DNA of 64,000 nt, taken from NCBI RefSeq assembly GCF_003383615.1, contig NZ_QNUL01000003.1, positions 62,001 through 126,000 on the forward strand, read 5' to 3'. The notes under the pieces are model-generated. The model had not been told where the DNA came from and did no database searches. It saw nothing but the letters and a program-made list of their open reading frames with translations. Positions 26,317 to 35,985 of the stretch are shown in pieces; positions within the stretch are counted from its first letter, which is position 1, and every line of letters starts with the position of its first letter. The translations under genes were made by a program, and so were the position numbers. Origin of the DNA: Dyadobacter luteus (GTDB lineage: Bacteria > Bacteroidota > Bacteroidia > Cytophagales > Spirosomataceae).

Positions 26317-29300
26317 ATGCTGACTAAAATCATTCAGTTTTCAGTTCAGAACAAACTGATTATAAGCATTTTTGTGTTAATCTGGATTGCCTATGGCACC
26401 TACCAGATTACACAATTGCCCATAGATGCAGTGCCTGACATCACCAACAATCAGGTACAAGTAATTACGAATGCCCCTGCGTTAGGGGCAGAAGATGTAG
26501 AAAGGCTCATTACGTTTCCCATCGAGCAGGCGCTCAGCAACATTCCCGGACTGCAGGAAAGCCGCAGTATGTCGCGCTTCGGTTTGTCGCTCGTCACGGT
26601 TGTTTTCGATGATGATTCGGACATTTACTGGGCCCGGCAACAGGTAACGGAGCGTCTCACCCAGGTAGATATTGGCGAAAACGCAGGCACGCCCCAGCTC
26701 GCCCCTCCCACCACAGGTCTGGGCGAAATTTACCAGTACGTACTCAAACCGAAAGCGGGTTTTGAGAGCAAATACAGTCTGGCTGACTTACGTACTACGC
26801 AGGATTGGATCGTAAAACGACAGCTGCTCGGCACGCCAGGGGTAGCAGATGTTTCCACTTTCGGAGGCGAACTGAAACAGTATGAAGTTGCTGTGCAGCC
26901 AGCCCGGCTCAAAGCGATGAACCTAACAATTTCCGATGTATTCACCGCGCTTAATCGTAACAATCAGAATACTGGTGGAGCTTACATTGAAAAAGGCCCC
27001 ACAGTTCTCTACATCAGAAGTGTGGGCTTGGCTGGCTCACTGGATGATATTCGCCAGATCGTCGTCAAAACCAATCCTTCCGGCGTGCCTGTACTGATCG
27101 GCCATGTGGCTGATGTGCAGTTCGGAGCAGCGGTCCGTTACGGTGCATTAACCATGGCTGGCAAAGGCGAGCTTACCGGTGGAATCGTGATGATGCTCAA
27201 AGACGCCAACTCTTCCAAAGTGATTGAAAACGTGAAGAAACGGGTGGCAGAAATCCAGAAAACCTTGCCCGAAGGTCTGGAAATAGAGCCGTTTCTCGAC
27301 CGTACAAAAATGGTAAGTAACGCCATCAGCACCGTAGAAACCAATTTACTTGAAGGTGCGCTGATTGTTGTATTGATCCTGGTCTTATTTCTGGGAAATC
27401 TGCGTGCCGGTTTTATTGTCGCATCCGTGATTCCACTATCCATGCTATTTGCCATCAGCATGATGAATCTTTTCGGTGTAAGCGGTAATCTGATGAGTCT
27501 GGGCGCACTGGATTTCGGGTTGATTGTCGACGGAGCTGTGATTATTGTGGAAGCCATTCTGCACCATTTGCATTCGCCGGCAAACCATGGAACGGTTGCA
27601 CTGACCAAAAAACAAATGGACAAACAGGTAACCGGCTCAGCATCCCGGATGATGAATGCTGCCGTATTCGGGCAGGTTATTATTCTGATTGTGTACCTGC
27701 CGATTCTATCTCTATCAGGGATCGAAGGAAAAATGTTCAGACCTATGGCTCAGACCGTTGCCTTCGCCATTATCGGAGCATTTATTCTGTCGCTGACCTA
27801 CGTCCCAATGATCAGTGCCGTGCTGATCAGCCGCAAAATACCTACTTCCCTGACCTTCGCTGACCAGATCATGCTTCGTCTGGAAAATGGTTACGCCCGC
27901 ATACTTGCCTCGGCGCTCAACATCAAACGGATTCTTGTAGCTACTTCATTTGCCCTGTTTGCTATTGCGGTCGCCATTTTTGCGCAAATGGGAGGAGAAT
28001 TTATACCACAGCTCGAAGAAGGCGACTTTGCGACAGAAACACGTTTGCTTGTAGGTACAAACCTGTCGACAACTATTACGGCGTTCAACAAGATCACCGA
28101 TAAGCTGAAGAAGGACTTTCCTGAAGTAGAAAAAATCGTTTCAAGAATCGGTAGCGCAGAAATTCCTACAGATCCAATGCCGATTGAGGGCGGAGATATG
28201 ATCATCGTACTGAAAGATAAAAAAGAATGGAAAAGCGCTAAAACCTTTCCTGAAATGGCTGAAAAAATGGCTGCATCTGCACAGCAGGTCGTTCCGGGTG
28301 TTTCTACAGGTTTTCAATATCCGGTTCAGATGCGCTTCAACGAACTGATGACAGGCGCCAAGCAGGATGTGGTTTGTAAGATATATGGAGAAGACCTGCC
28401 TACACTGGCGCGCTACGCGGAAAAACTTGGTGAGATTTCACGGACAGTGGATGGCACCGCCGACTGGTACATCGAAAAGGTAACTGGTATGCCACAGATT
28501 GTGATCGAATACAACCGTAGTGAAATTGCCCGTTATGGTCTGAATATTGATGATGTTAACCGTACAATCAATGCTGCTTTCGCAGGAGCTGTGGCAGGGC
28601 AAATTTACGAGGGAGAAAAAAAGTTTGACCTCGTTGTACGTGTTGGTAGCCAAAACCGGAAGAGCATCAAAGATGTAAACGAGCTGTTAATTGCGACGCC
28701 GTCCGGAATTCAGTTACCGTTGTATCAGCTTGCATCTGTAAAGGAAATTGAAGGACCGAATCAGATTCAGCGTGAGAATACGCGCCGTCGGATCATCGTA
28801 GGTTTCAATGTCAGAGGTAGGGATGTAGAATCGATCGTGGAAGAATTACAAGCTAAGGTCGATCAGCAATTGAAATTTCAGGCGGGCTACACCATTACCT
28901 ACGGAGGCGCATTCGAAAACCTGCAACAGGCCAAATCAAGGCTTATGATAGCAGTTCCTGTGGCACTTTTGCTCATTTTCGGAATGCTGTACTTTGCCTT
29001 TAATTCTGTCAAAGATGGTTTGCTGATCTACACAGCGATTCCGTTATCTGCCATCGGCGGGATTTTCGCACTCGCTGCCAGAGGTATGCCCTTCAGTATT
29101 TCTGCAGGTGTTGGATTTATAGCATTATTCGGCGTTGCGGTGTTGAACGGGATTGTTTTGCTTTCTGAGTTCAACCGTATTAAAAAAGAGGGGTTGATAT
29201 CTGATGCGCTGGAGCTGGTGATGACCGGCACTAAAAACAGACTCAGACCTGTACTCATGACTGCATCGGTTGCGTCTCTCGGCTTTTTGCCGATGGCGCT

Positions 29301-30675
29301 CAGCAATGGAGCCGGCGCCGAGGTGCAACGCCCTTTGGCAACAGTGGTGATCGGCGGTTTGATCTCCGCAACGCTTCTGACATTGTTTGTTCTGCCTGCC
29401 TTGTATCTTTTGATGGACAAAGCCAAACCACTCAGACCGGGAAAGGTGTTGACAGTTATTGCTTTGTTTCTTTTAACTCAATCTGCCTTGTCCGCTCAAA
29501 GCGTAAAACCGATAGACCTGCAGACAGCCATACAGATTTCCGTACAAAATAACCTGCAGCTAAAAAGCACCAGGCTGGCCGAAAAATCCAGACAACAGCT
29601 GGTTAAGACCGCATTTGACCTTCCTAAAACAAGTATTGATGCCGATTATGGCCAAGTAAGTAGCATTCACAATGACACAAGGTTCGGGATCGGTCAGTCT
29701 ATCAATTTCCCAACCGTCTACAGCCATCAGCGGAAGAAATTACAAGCCGACTACCACGGTGCCCAGATCGTCTCCGAGCTATCTGAAATGGAAATAAAAG
29801 CACAGGTACGCCAGCTCTTTTATGACTACAAGTTGCTGAGTGAAAGAGAGAAATTACTGCAATATGCAGATAGTCTCTACCAGCAGTTCGAAGAACGGTC
29901 CAACCTGCGATTTGATCAGGGAGAAACCGATGTACTCGAAAAGACAGCAGCCACTGCCCGAAAACAGCAGATTGCCAACCAGCTGCAATTGCTTTCAGAT
30001 GACATGCTGATTCTGCTGCGTAGTTTCAATTTTCTGTTGCAGTCGGAAGAGAAATATGTGCCCGCCACTGACAGCAAAACCAGAATAGAACTAGGTACGC
30101 TCGCCGGAAATACCGCAACAGACCAATTACCGCAAATGCAACTCGAACACTTCAAACAGCAGTCTGCATTTTATCAGTATAAAACAGAAAAAGCACAGCG
30201 CCTGCCTGACTTCAAACTTGGCTACAACAACCAGAGTCTGATTGGAGTACAGCAGATTGCAGGCAATGAGCAGTACTTTTCAGGTTCAAAACGGTTCAGT
30301 TATGTGACGGCAGGGATTGGTATTCCATTGTTTTCCAAAGCATTTTCTGCAAGAATAGATGCTGCGAAAACGGAATGGGAAAGAACCACAACAGAAGCCA
30401 ATCAGACCAAAGCCAGACTGGAAACAGAGCTTTCCAATACAGAAGCGGCGGTTGGGAAATTCCGCAAAAGTCTGTCCTTCTACGAGCAGCAGGCACTCAG
30501 CAGTGCAGAGGTGATTATTACCACCGCCAACCAGCAACTGCAAGCCGGTGAGATTGATTATCTACAATGGGTAATTCTTGTTGATCAGGCCATTACGATC
30601 AAAAGTCAATATCTGGACGCAATGCTACAGTATAACACGGCCGCCATACAGCTACTCAAACTGAACAACTTATAA
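26317..30675 (+). CDS. czcA: CzcA-type heavy-metal RND pump fused to a TolC-like outer-membrane factor
   Basis: About 1452 residues. Residues 1-1035 form an HME-RND proton/metal antiporter with 12 TM helices and two periplasmic loops. The TM4 motif DFGLIVDGAVIIVE matches the divalent-metal (CzcA) rather than the monovalent (CusA) subgroup. After the last pump helix (LYLLMDKAKPLRPGK) comes VLTVIALFLLTQSALSAQS, which looks like a signal peptide with a cleavage site near residue 1060. The remaining 390 residues are an outer-membrane efflux protein (LQTAIQISVQNNLQLKSTRL, QFEERSNLRFDQGETDVLEK). One gene thus encodes inner-membrane pump and outer-membrane channel, with the adaptor 12 bp downstream. 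Start at 26317 (MLTKIIQFSVQNK) is typical; an in-frame ATG at 26281 adds only 12 residues. Confidence 0.92.
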   Translation: MLTKIIQFSVQNKLIISIFVLIWIAYGTYQITQLPIDAVPDITNNQVQVITNAPALGAEDVERLITFPIEQALSNIPGLQESRSMSRFGLSLVTVVFDDDSDIYWARQQVTERLTQVDIGENAGTPQLAPPTTGLGEIYQYVLKPKAGFESKYSLADLRTTQDWIVKRQLLGTPGVADVSTFGGELKQYEVAVQPARLKAMNLTISDVFTALNRNNQNTGGAYIEKGPTVLYIRSVGLAGSLDDIRQIVVKTNPSGVPVLIGHVADVQFGAAVRYGALTMAGKGELTGGIVMMLKDANSSKVIENVKKRVAEIQKTLPEGLEIEPFLDRTKMVSNAISTVETNLLEGALIVVLILVLFLGNLRAGFIVASVIPLSMLFAISMMNLFGVSGNLMSLGALDFGLIVDGAVIIVEAILHHLHSPANHGTVALTKKQMDKQVTGSASRMMNAAVFGQVIILIVYLPILSLSGIEGKMFRPMAQTVAFAIIGAFILSLTYVPMISAVLISRKIPTSLTFADQIMLRLENGYARILASALNIKRILVATSFALFAIAVAIFAQMGGEFIPQLEEGDFATETRLLVGTNLSTTITAFNKITDKLKKDFPEVEKIVSRIGSAEIPTDPMPIEGGDMIIVLKDKKEWKSAKTFPEMAEKMAASAQQVVPGVSTGFQYPVQMRFNELMTGAKQDVVCKIYGEDLPTLARYAEKLGEISRTVDGTADWYIEKVTGMPQIVIEYNRSEIARYGLNIDDVNRTINAAFAGAVAGQIYEGEKKFDLVVRVGSQNRKSIKDVNELLIATPSGIQLPLYQLASVKEIEGPNQIQRENTRRRIIVGFNVRGRDVESIVEELQAKVDQQLKFQAGYTITYGGAFENLQQAKSRLMIAVPVALLLIFGMLYFAFNSVKDGLLIYTAIPLSAIGGIFALAARGMPFSISAGVGFIALFGVAVLNGIVLLSEFNRIKKEGLISDALELVMTGTKNRLRPVLMTASVASLGFLPMALSNGAGAEVQRPLATVVIGGLISATLLTLFVLPALYLLMDKAKPLRPGKVLTVIALFLLTQSALSAQSVKPIDLQTAIQISVQNNLQLKSTRLAEKSRQQLVKTAFDLPKTSIDADYGQVSSIHNDTRFGIGQSINFPTVYSHQRKKLQADYHGAQIVSELSEMEIKAQVRQLFYDYKLLSEREKLLQYADSLYQQFEERSNLRFDQGETDVLEKTAATARKQQIANQLQLLSDDMLILLRSFNFLLQSEEKYVPATDSKTRIELGTLAGNTATDQLPQMQLEHFKQQSAFYQYKTEKAQRLPDFKLGYNNQSLIGVQQIAGNEQYFSGSKRFSYVTAGIGIPLFSKAFSARIDAAKTEWERTTTEANQTKARLETELSNTEAAVGKFRKSLSFYEQQALSSAEVIITTANQQLQAGEIDYLQWVILVDQAITIKSQYLDAMLQYNTAAIQLLKLNNL

Positions 30676-30687
30676 CAAATTGACATC

Positions 30688-31824
30688 ATGAAACCATACA
30701 TATTAGGCATCCTGGCAGCGGTAACGTTGGGATGTAACCAATCAAAACAACAGGAAGAACAGGCTCCGGAAATAAGCGCTGACAGCATACAAACTGTACA
30801 ATTTACTACGGCCCAAATGCAGGCTGCCGACATTCAGATCGGCACGCCTGATGAGCAGATGTTACACGAAGAGCTCGTATTGCAGGGACAAATCGAAGTA
30901 GCACCTGAAAACATTGTGAATCTGAGTTTTCCGTTGAGCGGATATCTGCGTTCTGCCAAAGTTTTGCCGGGTTCAAAAGTACATAAAGGCCAGTCGCTGG
31001 CCGAAATTGAAGACATGCAGTTTATTCAGTTGCAACAGGACTACCTGACTGCAAAAGAAAGACTTACACTGGCTGAATCTGAATTTGAAAGACATAAAAG
31101 CCTGAATACAAGTAAAGCAAGTAGTGACAAGGTTTTCCAACAAGCAAGAACGGAAATGCAGACCCAGCATATTCTTGTCAATTCACTGGCGCAGAAACTG
31201 CAGGTGATCGGTATTGATCCAGGTAAACTGAAAGCTGAAAACATCACCAGAACTGTACGCATTACCTCTCCTATCAACGGATACGTCTCCAGAGTATATG
31301 TGTCGGCAGGAAAATACACCTCTCCTACCGACCCTCTGTTTGAGCTGATTGATCCGGGCAAAATTCATTTGACCTTACAGGTTTTTGAAAAGGATCTCAA
31401 CCAGCTTTCCATAGGACAAAAAGTTCTGGCCTATACCAACAACAATCCCGACGATGTGATGGAAGCCGAAGTGGTACTGATCAACAAAAATCTAGATTCC
31501 AACCGTATGGCAGAGGTACATTGTCATTTCAAAAAACATAATTCCGTACTGGTTCCGGGAATGTTTATGAATGCCAGAGTTGCCGTTACGGGAGGTAAAG
31601 CCCTCACTGTTCCCCAGGAAGCAGTGGTACGTTGGGAAAACGCATTTTATGTTTTTGAAGAGAAAAAACCGGGTATTTTCGAAATGCTGGCAGTAGCTCC
31701 GGGCAGGCAGGCGGATGGAAAACAACAACTTGCTGCAGAAGGGCTCAAAACAAGCACGCCTTTAGTGCTAAAAAATGCTTACTCAGTACTGATGAAAATG
31801 AAAAATGCGGAAGGTGATGACTAA
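30688..31824 (+). CDS. czcB: CzcB-type periplasmic adaptor lipoprotein
   Basis: A 378-residue membrane-fusion protein of the HlyD/CusB class, anchored as a lipoprotein (ILAAVTLGC, Cys near 16). It has the barrel-sandwich half-motifs (VNLSFPLSGYLRSAKVLPGS and VRITSPINGYVSRVYVSAG) flanking an alpha-helical hairpin, then the beta-barrel and membrane-proximal domains. It bridges the RND pump and the outer-membrane channel encoded by the preceding fused gene. The 12-bp spacing implies cotranscription. A strong terminator follows. Confidence 0.92.
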   Translation: MKPYILGILAAVTLGCNQSKQQEEQAPEISADSIQTVQFTTAQMQAADIQIGTPDEQMLHEELVLQGQIEVAPENIVNLSFPLSGYLRSAKVLPGSKVHKGQSLAEIEDMQFIQLQQDYLTAKERLTLAESEFERHKSLNTSKASSDKVFQQARTEMQTQHILVNSLAQKLQVIGIDPGKLKAENITRTVRITSPINGYVSRVYVSAGKYTSPTDPLFELIDPGKIHLTLQVFEKDLNQLSIGQKVLAYTNNNPDDVMEAEVVLINKNLDSNRMAEVHCHFKKHNSVLVPGMFMNARVAVTGGKALTVPQEAVVRWENAFYVFEEKKPGIFEMLAVAPGRQADGKQQLAAEGLKTSTPLVLKNAYSVLMKMKNAEGDD

Positions 31825-31845
31825 ATCGTAACCTGTCAGTAAACA

Positions 31846-31891
31846 AAATGACCGAAGCATAAGCAATGTCTGCCCAATGCTTCGGTCATTT
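31846..31891. terminator. Bidirectional terminator between czcB and the TPR kinase gene
   Basis: Perfect 15-bp inverted repeat, 31846-31860 with 31877-31891 (AAATGACCGAAGCAT and complement), between convergent genes and overhung by T/A runs. Confidence 0.85.
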
Positions 31892-31894
31892 ATT

Positions 31895-33745
31895 TTATAC
31901 CAAAACAGTATCTCCCATATCCTGCGAACCTACAACCACAGACTTTGGAAAACTCAAAAGGAAACGCGAACCACTTTCGGAGAACACTGCAATCTGCCCT
32001 TTCGCTTGTTTTGTGAGAGATTTAATAAGCCTTTTACCAAAGGAATCACCCGTTTTCTGCCAGTCTTCCGGCGCAATTCCGGGACCATTATCTCTGATTT
32101 CCAGGTACATTTTATCTTCATTCCAAAGACGAATACTCAGCTCTGCTTCTTCCACCTCCTTGTATGCATGTTTGAAGGCATTGGTGGTTAGCTCGTTGAT
32201 AATCAATCCAATTGGCACAGCAAGTTCCACATCCAGCACAATAGGCTCTATATCAAGGCTCATATTGAACGGATCTTTTTGCCTGAATGATTGCATAAGC
32301 CCTGTAGTAAGATCGGCTACGTACTCTTTCATATTCACACCCGTCACATTATCAGTCAGATAAAGCTGATTGTGGATCAGCGACATGGCCTCCACACGCT
32401 GCTGTCCCTCCATCACGGCGAGCGCCGCCTTCTGGTCGTCGAGCCGATCTGCTTGCAGCGAAAGAAGACTTGAAACAATGGCAAGGTTGTTCTTGACCCT
32501 ATGATGCAATTCCTGCATCAGTTCCTTTAGCTGAAAAGATTGTTTGTTGATCTGCTGGTTCGCCGTCTGTAGTGTAGCATTGGTTTCTTCGAGTTTACCA
32601 TTTACTCTCTTAATGACAACATACTGCCAAACAGCTATGAACAAAACAATGGCTAACAAAAGAATCCCGGCAGTGAGCCAGAATAACTGCAGCCTTCTCT
32701 CGGCATTCTCCTGATCCAGCCTTTGTATTTCCTGCTGTTTTTCCTTCACCTGAAATTTCGATTCCGCTTCCACCAATTGCCGGTTGCTTTCGAGATTAAA
32801 AATACTATCCCGGTATACGATCCATTTCTGCTGATAATCATATGCTTTATCAAAAGCTTTTCTTTTCACCGCAACTTTGGCCAGAATATCGTACGCCTCG
32901 CGATTTAAAACCAGTTTATTGAAGCTTTCAGGAGCTAGTTCCAGCGCCTTTTTTGCGTAAGCCTCTGCCCTGTCCGTATCTCCAACCTGCAGCAACGTCA
33001 GTGGCATATTGACATAGATCATTTCCAGCATTTCTTTAAAGTCTGTCTTCTGCGCGTACGCAAGACATTCTTCATACACACGAATTGATTCGTGAAAACG
33101 ACCGGCATTTTTAAGAATAATTCCCCTGTTAAAAAGTGTTACATAATGATCCTCGCCCATCTTTTTGTATAGGTCTACGGCCTTCTGGTTATAGTCCAGC
33201 GCTAAATTAAAATCTCCTCTGATGTCTTCAATTGTGGCCTTGTCCGTATAAAGATTTGCAATCTCATCTTCCATTTTATGATCCTGTGCCAGCTTGAATG
33301 CGCGATCTGTATACTGCTGTGCATGTGCCACGTCCCTGGTAGTGATGTAAACCATACTTATTCGCTGAAACGATCGTATTTCCCGCTTCACATCGCCCGA
33401 CTTACTAAAGCACTCCTGCGCCTTCTGGTAATTGCTGATGGCAGCTGTTTTGTCATTTTGCTGCTTGGCGATGTAGGCGACAGACATATATACTCTGCCC
33501 TTAAAACCAATACTGTTTGTCTCTTTCGCAATTCTCCTCAACTCGCCCACTATCTGATCTGCTTCCACAAAATGAAGCTGATCTGCCAGATCTAATACAA
33601 ATTCTGATAGTTTTTCGAAACGGATACTGTCGGGCTCCGTTTCTATTTTTTTAAGAAAACCCGGAACAGAAGTTTTCGATTGACTGAAAGCAAAAGTGCC
33701 AGCCAGCCACAGAAAACAAATTAAAAATGATATAGCACCTTTCAT
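31895..33745 (-). CDS. TPR-containing sensor histidine kinase (HisKA_2 type)
   Basis: A 616-residue kinase with a Sec signal peptide (FLICFLWLAGTFAFSQ), a periplasmic or surface-facing array of tetratricopeptide repeats (about residues 30-330), one TM helix (about 347-368, LFWLTAGILLLAIVLFIAVW), a coiled-coil linker and a HisKA_2 phosphoacceptor domain with ELHHRVKNNLAIVSSLLSLQ. The ATPase domain has NELTTNAFKHAY, IRDNGPGIAP and SFGKRLIKSL. It is followed 141 bp upstream in genomic order by a LytTR response regulator on the same strand, probably its partner. Such TPR kinase/LytTR pairs are typical of Bacteroidota. The signal is unknown. Confidence 0.92.
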   Translation of the reverse strand: MKGAISFLICFLWLAGTFAFSQSKTSVPGFLKKIETEPDSIRFEKLSEFVLDLADQLHFVEADQIVGELRRIAKETNSIGFKGRVYMSVAYIAKQQNDKTAAISNYQKAQECFSKSGDVKREIRSFQRISMVYITTRDVAHAQQYTDRAFKLAQDHKMEDEIANLYTDKATIEDIRGDFNLALDYNQKAVDLYKKMGEDHYVTLFNRGIILKNAGRFHESIRVYEECLAYAQKTDFKEMLEMIYVNMPLTLLQVGDTDRAEAYAKKALELAPESFNKLVLNREAYDILAKVAVKRKAFDKAYDYQQKWIVYRDSIFNLESNRQLVEAESKFQVKEKQQEIQRLDQENAERRLQLFWLTAGILLLAIVLFIAVWQYVVIKRVNGKLEETNATLQTANQQINKQSFQLKELMQELHHRVKNNLAIVSSLLSLQADRLDDQKAALAVMEGQQRVEAMSLIHNQLYLTDNVTGVNMKEYVADLTTGLMQSFRQKDPFNMSLDIEPIVLDVELAVPIGLIINELTTNAFKHAYKEVEEAELSIRLWNEDKMYLEIRDNGPGIAPEDWQKTGDSFGKRLIKSLTKQAKGQIAVFSESGSRFLLSFPKSVVVGSQDMGDTVLV

Positions 33746-33886
33746 GAATCTCTTTAAGCTATAGGGTAATCGTTACCAGTCAGAATAATCAGTAAGATTA
33801 CCATTTATATTTTTCCGGTTTGGCAGAATGTAGGTAAACCTCAGGTTCCTGATTGTGAAGTGTGTTATTGAGGTTGTGGCTTGGGA

Positions 33887-34648
33887 TTACCGAGAGGTAA
33901 AAAAACTCATAAAGCCATCCTTGTACTGAGCACCCAAGGGAACGACCGTATCACCTATAAAAATCTCCCGGTCATTAAAACCGGTAATTTTTTTCAGATT
34001 AACCACGAAAGAACGGTGTACTCTGACAAGCGAAGCAAAGCCCAATTTCTCCTGGGTACCGCTCATCGTCTGCCGAAGGGTCAGTTTCTGATAAGGTGTA
34101 ATAATGTGGGTGTAGGTATTATCGGCCTGAAGCATGAGAATGTCGGCCAGCGGTATCCTTACAAACTGATAATTGTTTTTAATAAAAACGTGATCATCTG
34201 CCAGCAATATAGATTCTTTACCTGCTTCTTTGTCTACAGTTTTTTGTTCCGACAACGAAATTCCAACAGACTTATGACGTGCAAAATTACTCAGGGCTAA
34301 TTCCACGGCCAGTTTGAGATTGTCGGATCTGACAGGTTTAGAAAGATAGGCAGACGGATATGTTTGTTTGGCCCGTTCTACTGTTTCTCTGTCGGCGAAG
34401 GCAGTCAGGTATATGACAGGGACTTCTCTGATTTCTGCTATTTTGTTTACTGTTTCTATTCCATCCCAATCACCTCTGATGTGAATATCGCATAACAGAA
34501 GATCTACATGCTGTTGCTGAAAAATGCTCAGCGCCTCCCTCCCGTTATCGACCACATCTACTACCTGATAGCCGCTTGCTTCCAGTAAATCGCTTACATA
34601 CATTCCAAGTACCGCCTCATCTTCGACGATTAAAATTTGCATTTTCAT
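33887..34648 (-). CDS. LytTR-family response regulator
   Basis: A 253-residue two-domain regulator. The receiver (residues 1-120) has the acidic pair EDE, the phospho-acceptor Asp in LLLCDIHIRGDWDG, the conserved Thr in YLTAF and Lys in YLSKPVR. A linker leads to a LytTR DNA-binding domain (about 150-250: ILMLQADNTYTHIITPYQK, LVRVHRSFVVNLKKITGF). It should be phosphorylated by the TPR histidine kinase encoded immediately downstream on the same strand. Its targets are not evident. Confidence 0.92.
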   Translation of the reverse strand: MKMQILIVEDEAVLGMYVSDLLEASGYQVVDVVDNGREALSIFQQQHVDLLLCDIHIRGDWDGIETVNKIAEIREVPVIYLTAFADRETVERAKQTYPSAYLSKPVRSDNLKLAVELALSNFARHKSVGISLSEQKTVDKEAGKESILLADDHVFIKNNYQFVRIPLADILMLQADNTYTHIITPYQKLTLRQTMSGTQEKLGFASLVRVHRSFVVNLKKITGFNDREIFIGDTVVPLGAQYKDGFMSFFTSR

Positions 34649-34684
34649 AGGGTTTACGTAATTCTTAACGTTGAAATTTACCTA

Positions 34685-34712
34685 CAAAATTAATGGCTTT
34701 AACATCACTCAA
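34685..34712 (-). promoter_or_regulatory. Promoter of the LytTR regulator/TPR kinase operon
   Basis: On the minus strand TTG (34710-34712), 17 bp, TAATTTTG (34685-34692): a good match to the Bacteroidota consensus, placed about 37 bp before the start codon. Confidence 0.6.
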
Positions 34713-35029
34713 GCCTTATTTCGCATACAATTTCAAATACACTATACCATTTCGCTATACTTTTGAACCGTCAAATGCCAAAAGCATTGGACTAACTAAA
34801 ATTCAGGGGCATCCATATATACTCAACATAGACCGGGTGTCCCACTTATAATAGTGCCATTCCACATGGTGCGCCTTCCTCCGCTATTTACTCAACGTTA
34901 GATCGCCAGCGCCTGAAAACTTCCTTATGATAGGGACAAGAGGGCTGGTGGCGGTTATTTTCCAGGTTTCTCTTCCTAAATACTTTGCAAAGAACAGTGC
35001 GACAAATTCCTTCATTTGTGGTTAAAGTC
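34713..35029. other. Intergenic region, no gene seen
   Basis: About 320 bp between the divergent LytTR regulator and rfbD genes. Neither strand has a convincing coding frame, and no stable tRNA-like fold or repeat was recognised. Regulatory sites for either gene may lie here. Confidence 0.4.
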
Positions 35030-35037
35030 TATATTTG
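35030..35037 (+). promoter_or_regulatory. -7 promoter element of rfbD
   Basis: TATATTTG matches TAnnTTTG exactly. The nearest upstream TTTG (35015-35018) is too close to act as a normal -33 element. The predicted transcript starts between this element and the ATG at 35062, which argues against a start at 35035. Confidence 0.5.
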
Positions 35038-35061
35038 CAGCACAAAGCAAAACCACAAACT

Positions 35062-35910
35062 ATGAAAATCGTTGTACTCGGAGCATCCGGTCAATTAGGA
35101 AGCTGCCTGAAAAAGGTCGCTGCAGAAAGAAATATCACTGACATTTCGTTTCCGGGAGAGCAGGAAGCCAACATTCTGGACAGCGATTTGTTAGACAAAC
35201 TTTTCGCTTCCGAAAAACCTTCCTTTGTGATTAACTGTGCCGCTTATACTGCGGTAGACAAGGCAGAAGATGAACAGGATATTTGCCGAAAAGTCAACCG
35301 TGAAGGAGCAGCCAATATTGCACAGGCCTGCGTGAAGTACGATGCTACTCTCATTCACATCTCGACGGATTTCGTTTTTAAAGGAAACGTCCCTCAGCTA
35401 CTCTCAGAAACGGATCCTGCTGAACCTGAAAATATCTACGGACTCACCAAACTGGAAGGCGAACAGGATATCACACGTATTCTTGAAAAACACTTCACAG
35501 TGAGAACCAGCTGGCTATATTCTGAGTTTGGAAACAACTTTGTGAAAACCATGCTTAGACTTGGCAAAGAAAGAGATCAGCTGGGTGTAATCGCCGATCA
35601 GACAGGATCGCCAACTTATGCAATTGATCTGGCAGGAGCTATTTTTGACATCATCGCTTCAGACAGCAAGGCTTACGGTATTTATCATTATAGCAATGAA
35701 GGAGTTACTTCCTGGTACGATTTTGCCAAAACGATCTTTGATATCAGCAACACAACCGTTAAAGTGAATCCGGTTAAAACATCAGAATATGTGACCAAAG
35801 CGGTTCGCCCCGCTTATTCGGTGATGGATAAATCCAAAATAAAAAAAGAATTCAATCTTGATATTCCTTATTGGAGAGACAGCCTGGCGGTGTGTATTTC
35901 GCGCTTGTAA
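35062..35910 (+). CDS. rfbD: dTDP-4-dehydrorhamnose reductase (RmlD family)
   Basis: About 282 residues. An NAD(P)-binding Rossmann start (KIVVLGASGQLGSCL) is followed by NCAAYTAVDKAEDEQD, the catalytic ISTDFVFKG, the YxxxK motif in YGLTKLEGEQ and RTSWLYSEFGNNFVKTMLRL, all typical of RmlD. The family reduces dTDP-4-keto-6-deoxy-L-hexoses to dTDP-L-rhamnose. The rest of the rml pathway is not in the window, so the gene is solitary. It could also be a related sugar-nucleotide reductase. Confidence 0.85.
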   Translation: MKIVVLGASGQLGSCLKKVAAERNITDISFPGEQEANILDSDLLDKLFASEKPSFVINCAAYTAVDKAEDEQDICRKVNREGAANIAQACVKYDATLIHISTDFVFKGNVPQLLSETDPAEPENIYGLTKLEGEQDITRILEKHFTVRTSWLYSEFGNNFVKTMLRLGKERDQLGVIADQTGSPTYAIDLAGAIFDIIASDSKAYGIYHYSNEGVTSWYDFAKTIFDISNTTVKVNPVKTSEYVTKAVRPAYSVMDKSKIKKEFNLDIPYWRDSLAVCISRL

Positions 35911-35929
35911 CAGGAATTTGAAATCATAA

Positions 35930-35965
35930 AAATTGCCCGATACATTCATTTGTATCGGGCAATTT
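35930..35965. terminator. Terminator between rfbD and the SDR gene
   Basis: Perfect 15-bp inverted repeat with a 6-nt loop, 35930-35944 with 35951-35965 (AAATTGCCCGATACA and complement). It lies between convergent genes. Confidence 0.85.
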
Positions 35966-35985
35966 GCCTAAAAAGGCGGTATCTG

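Noticed and set aside
26317..30675. Assignment of the RND pump as CusA (copper/silver)
   Set aside because: The TM4 motif DFGLIVDGAV is that of the divalent-metal CzcA group.
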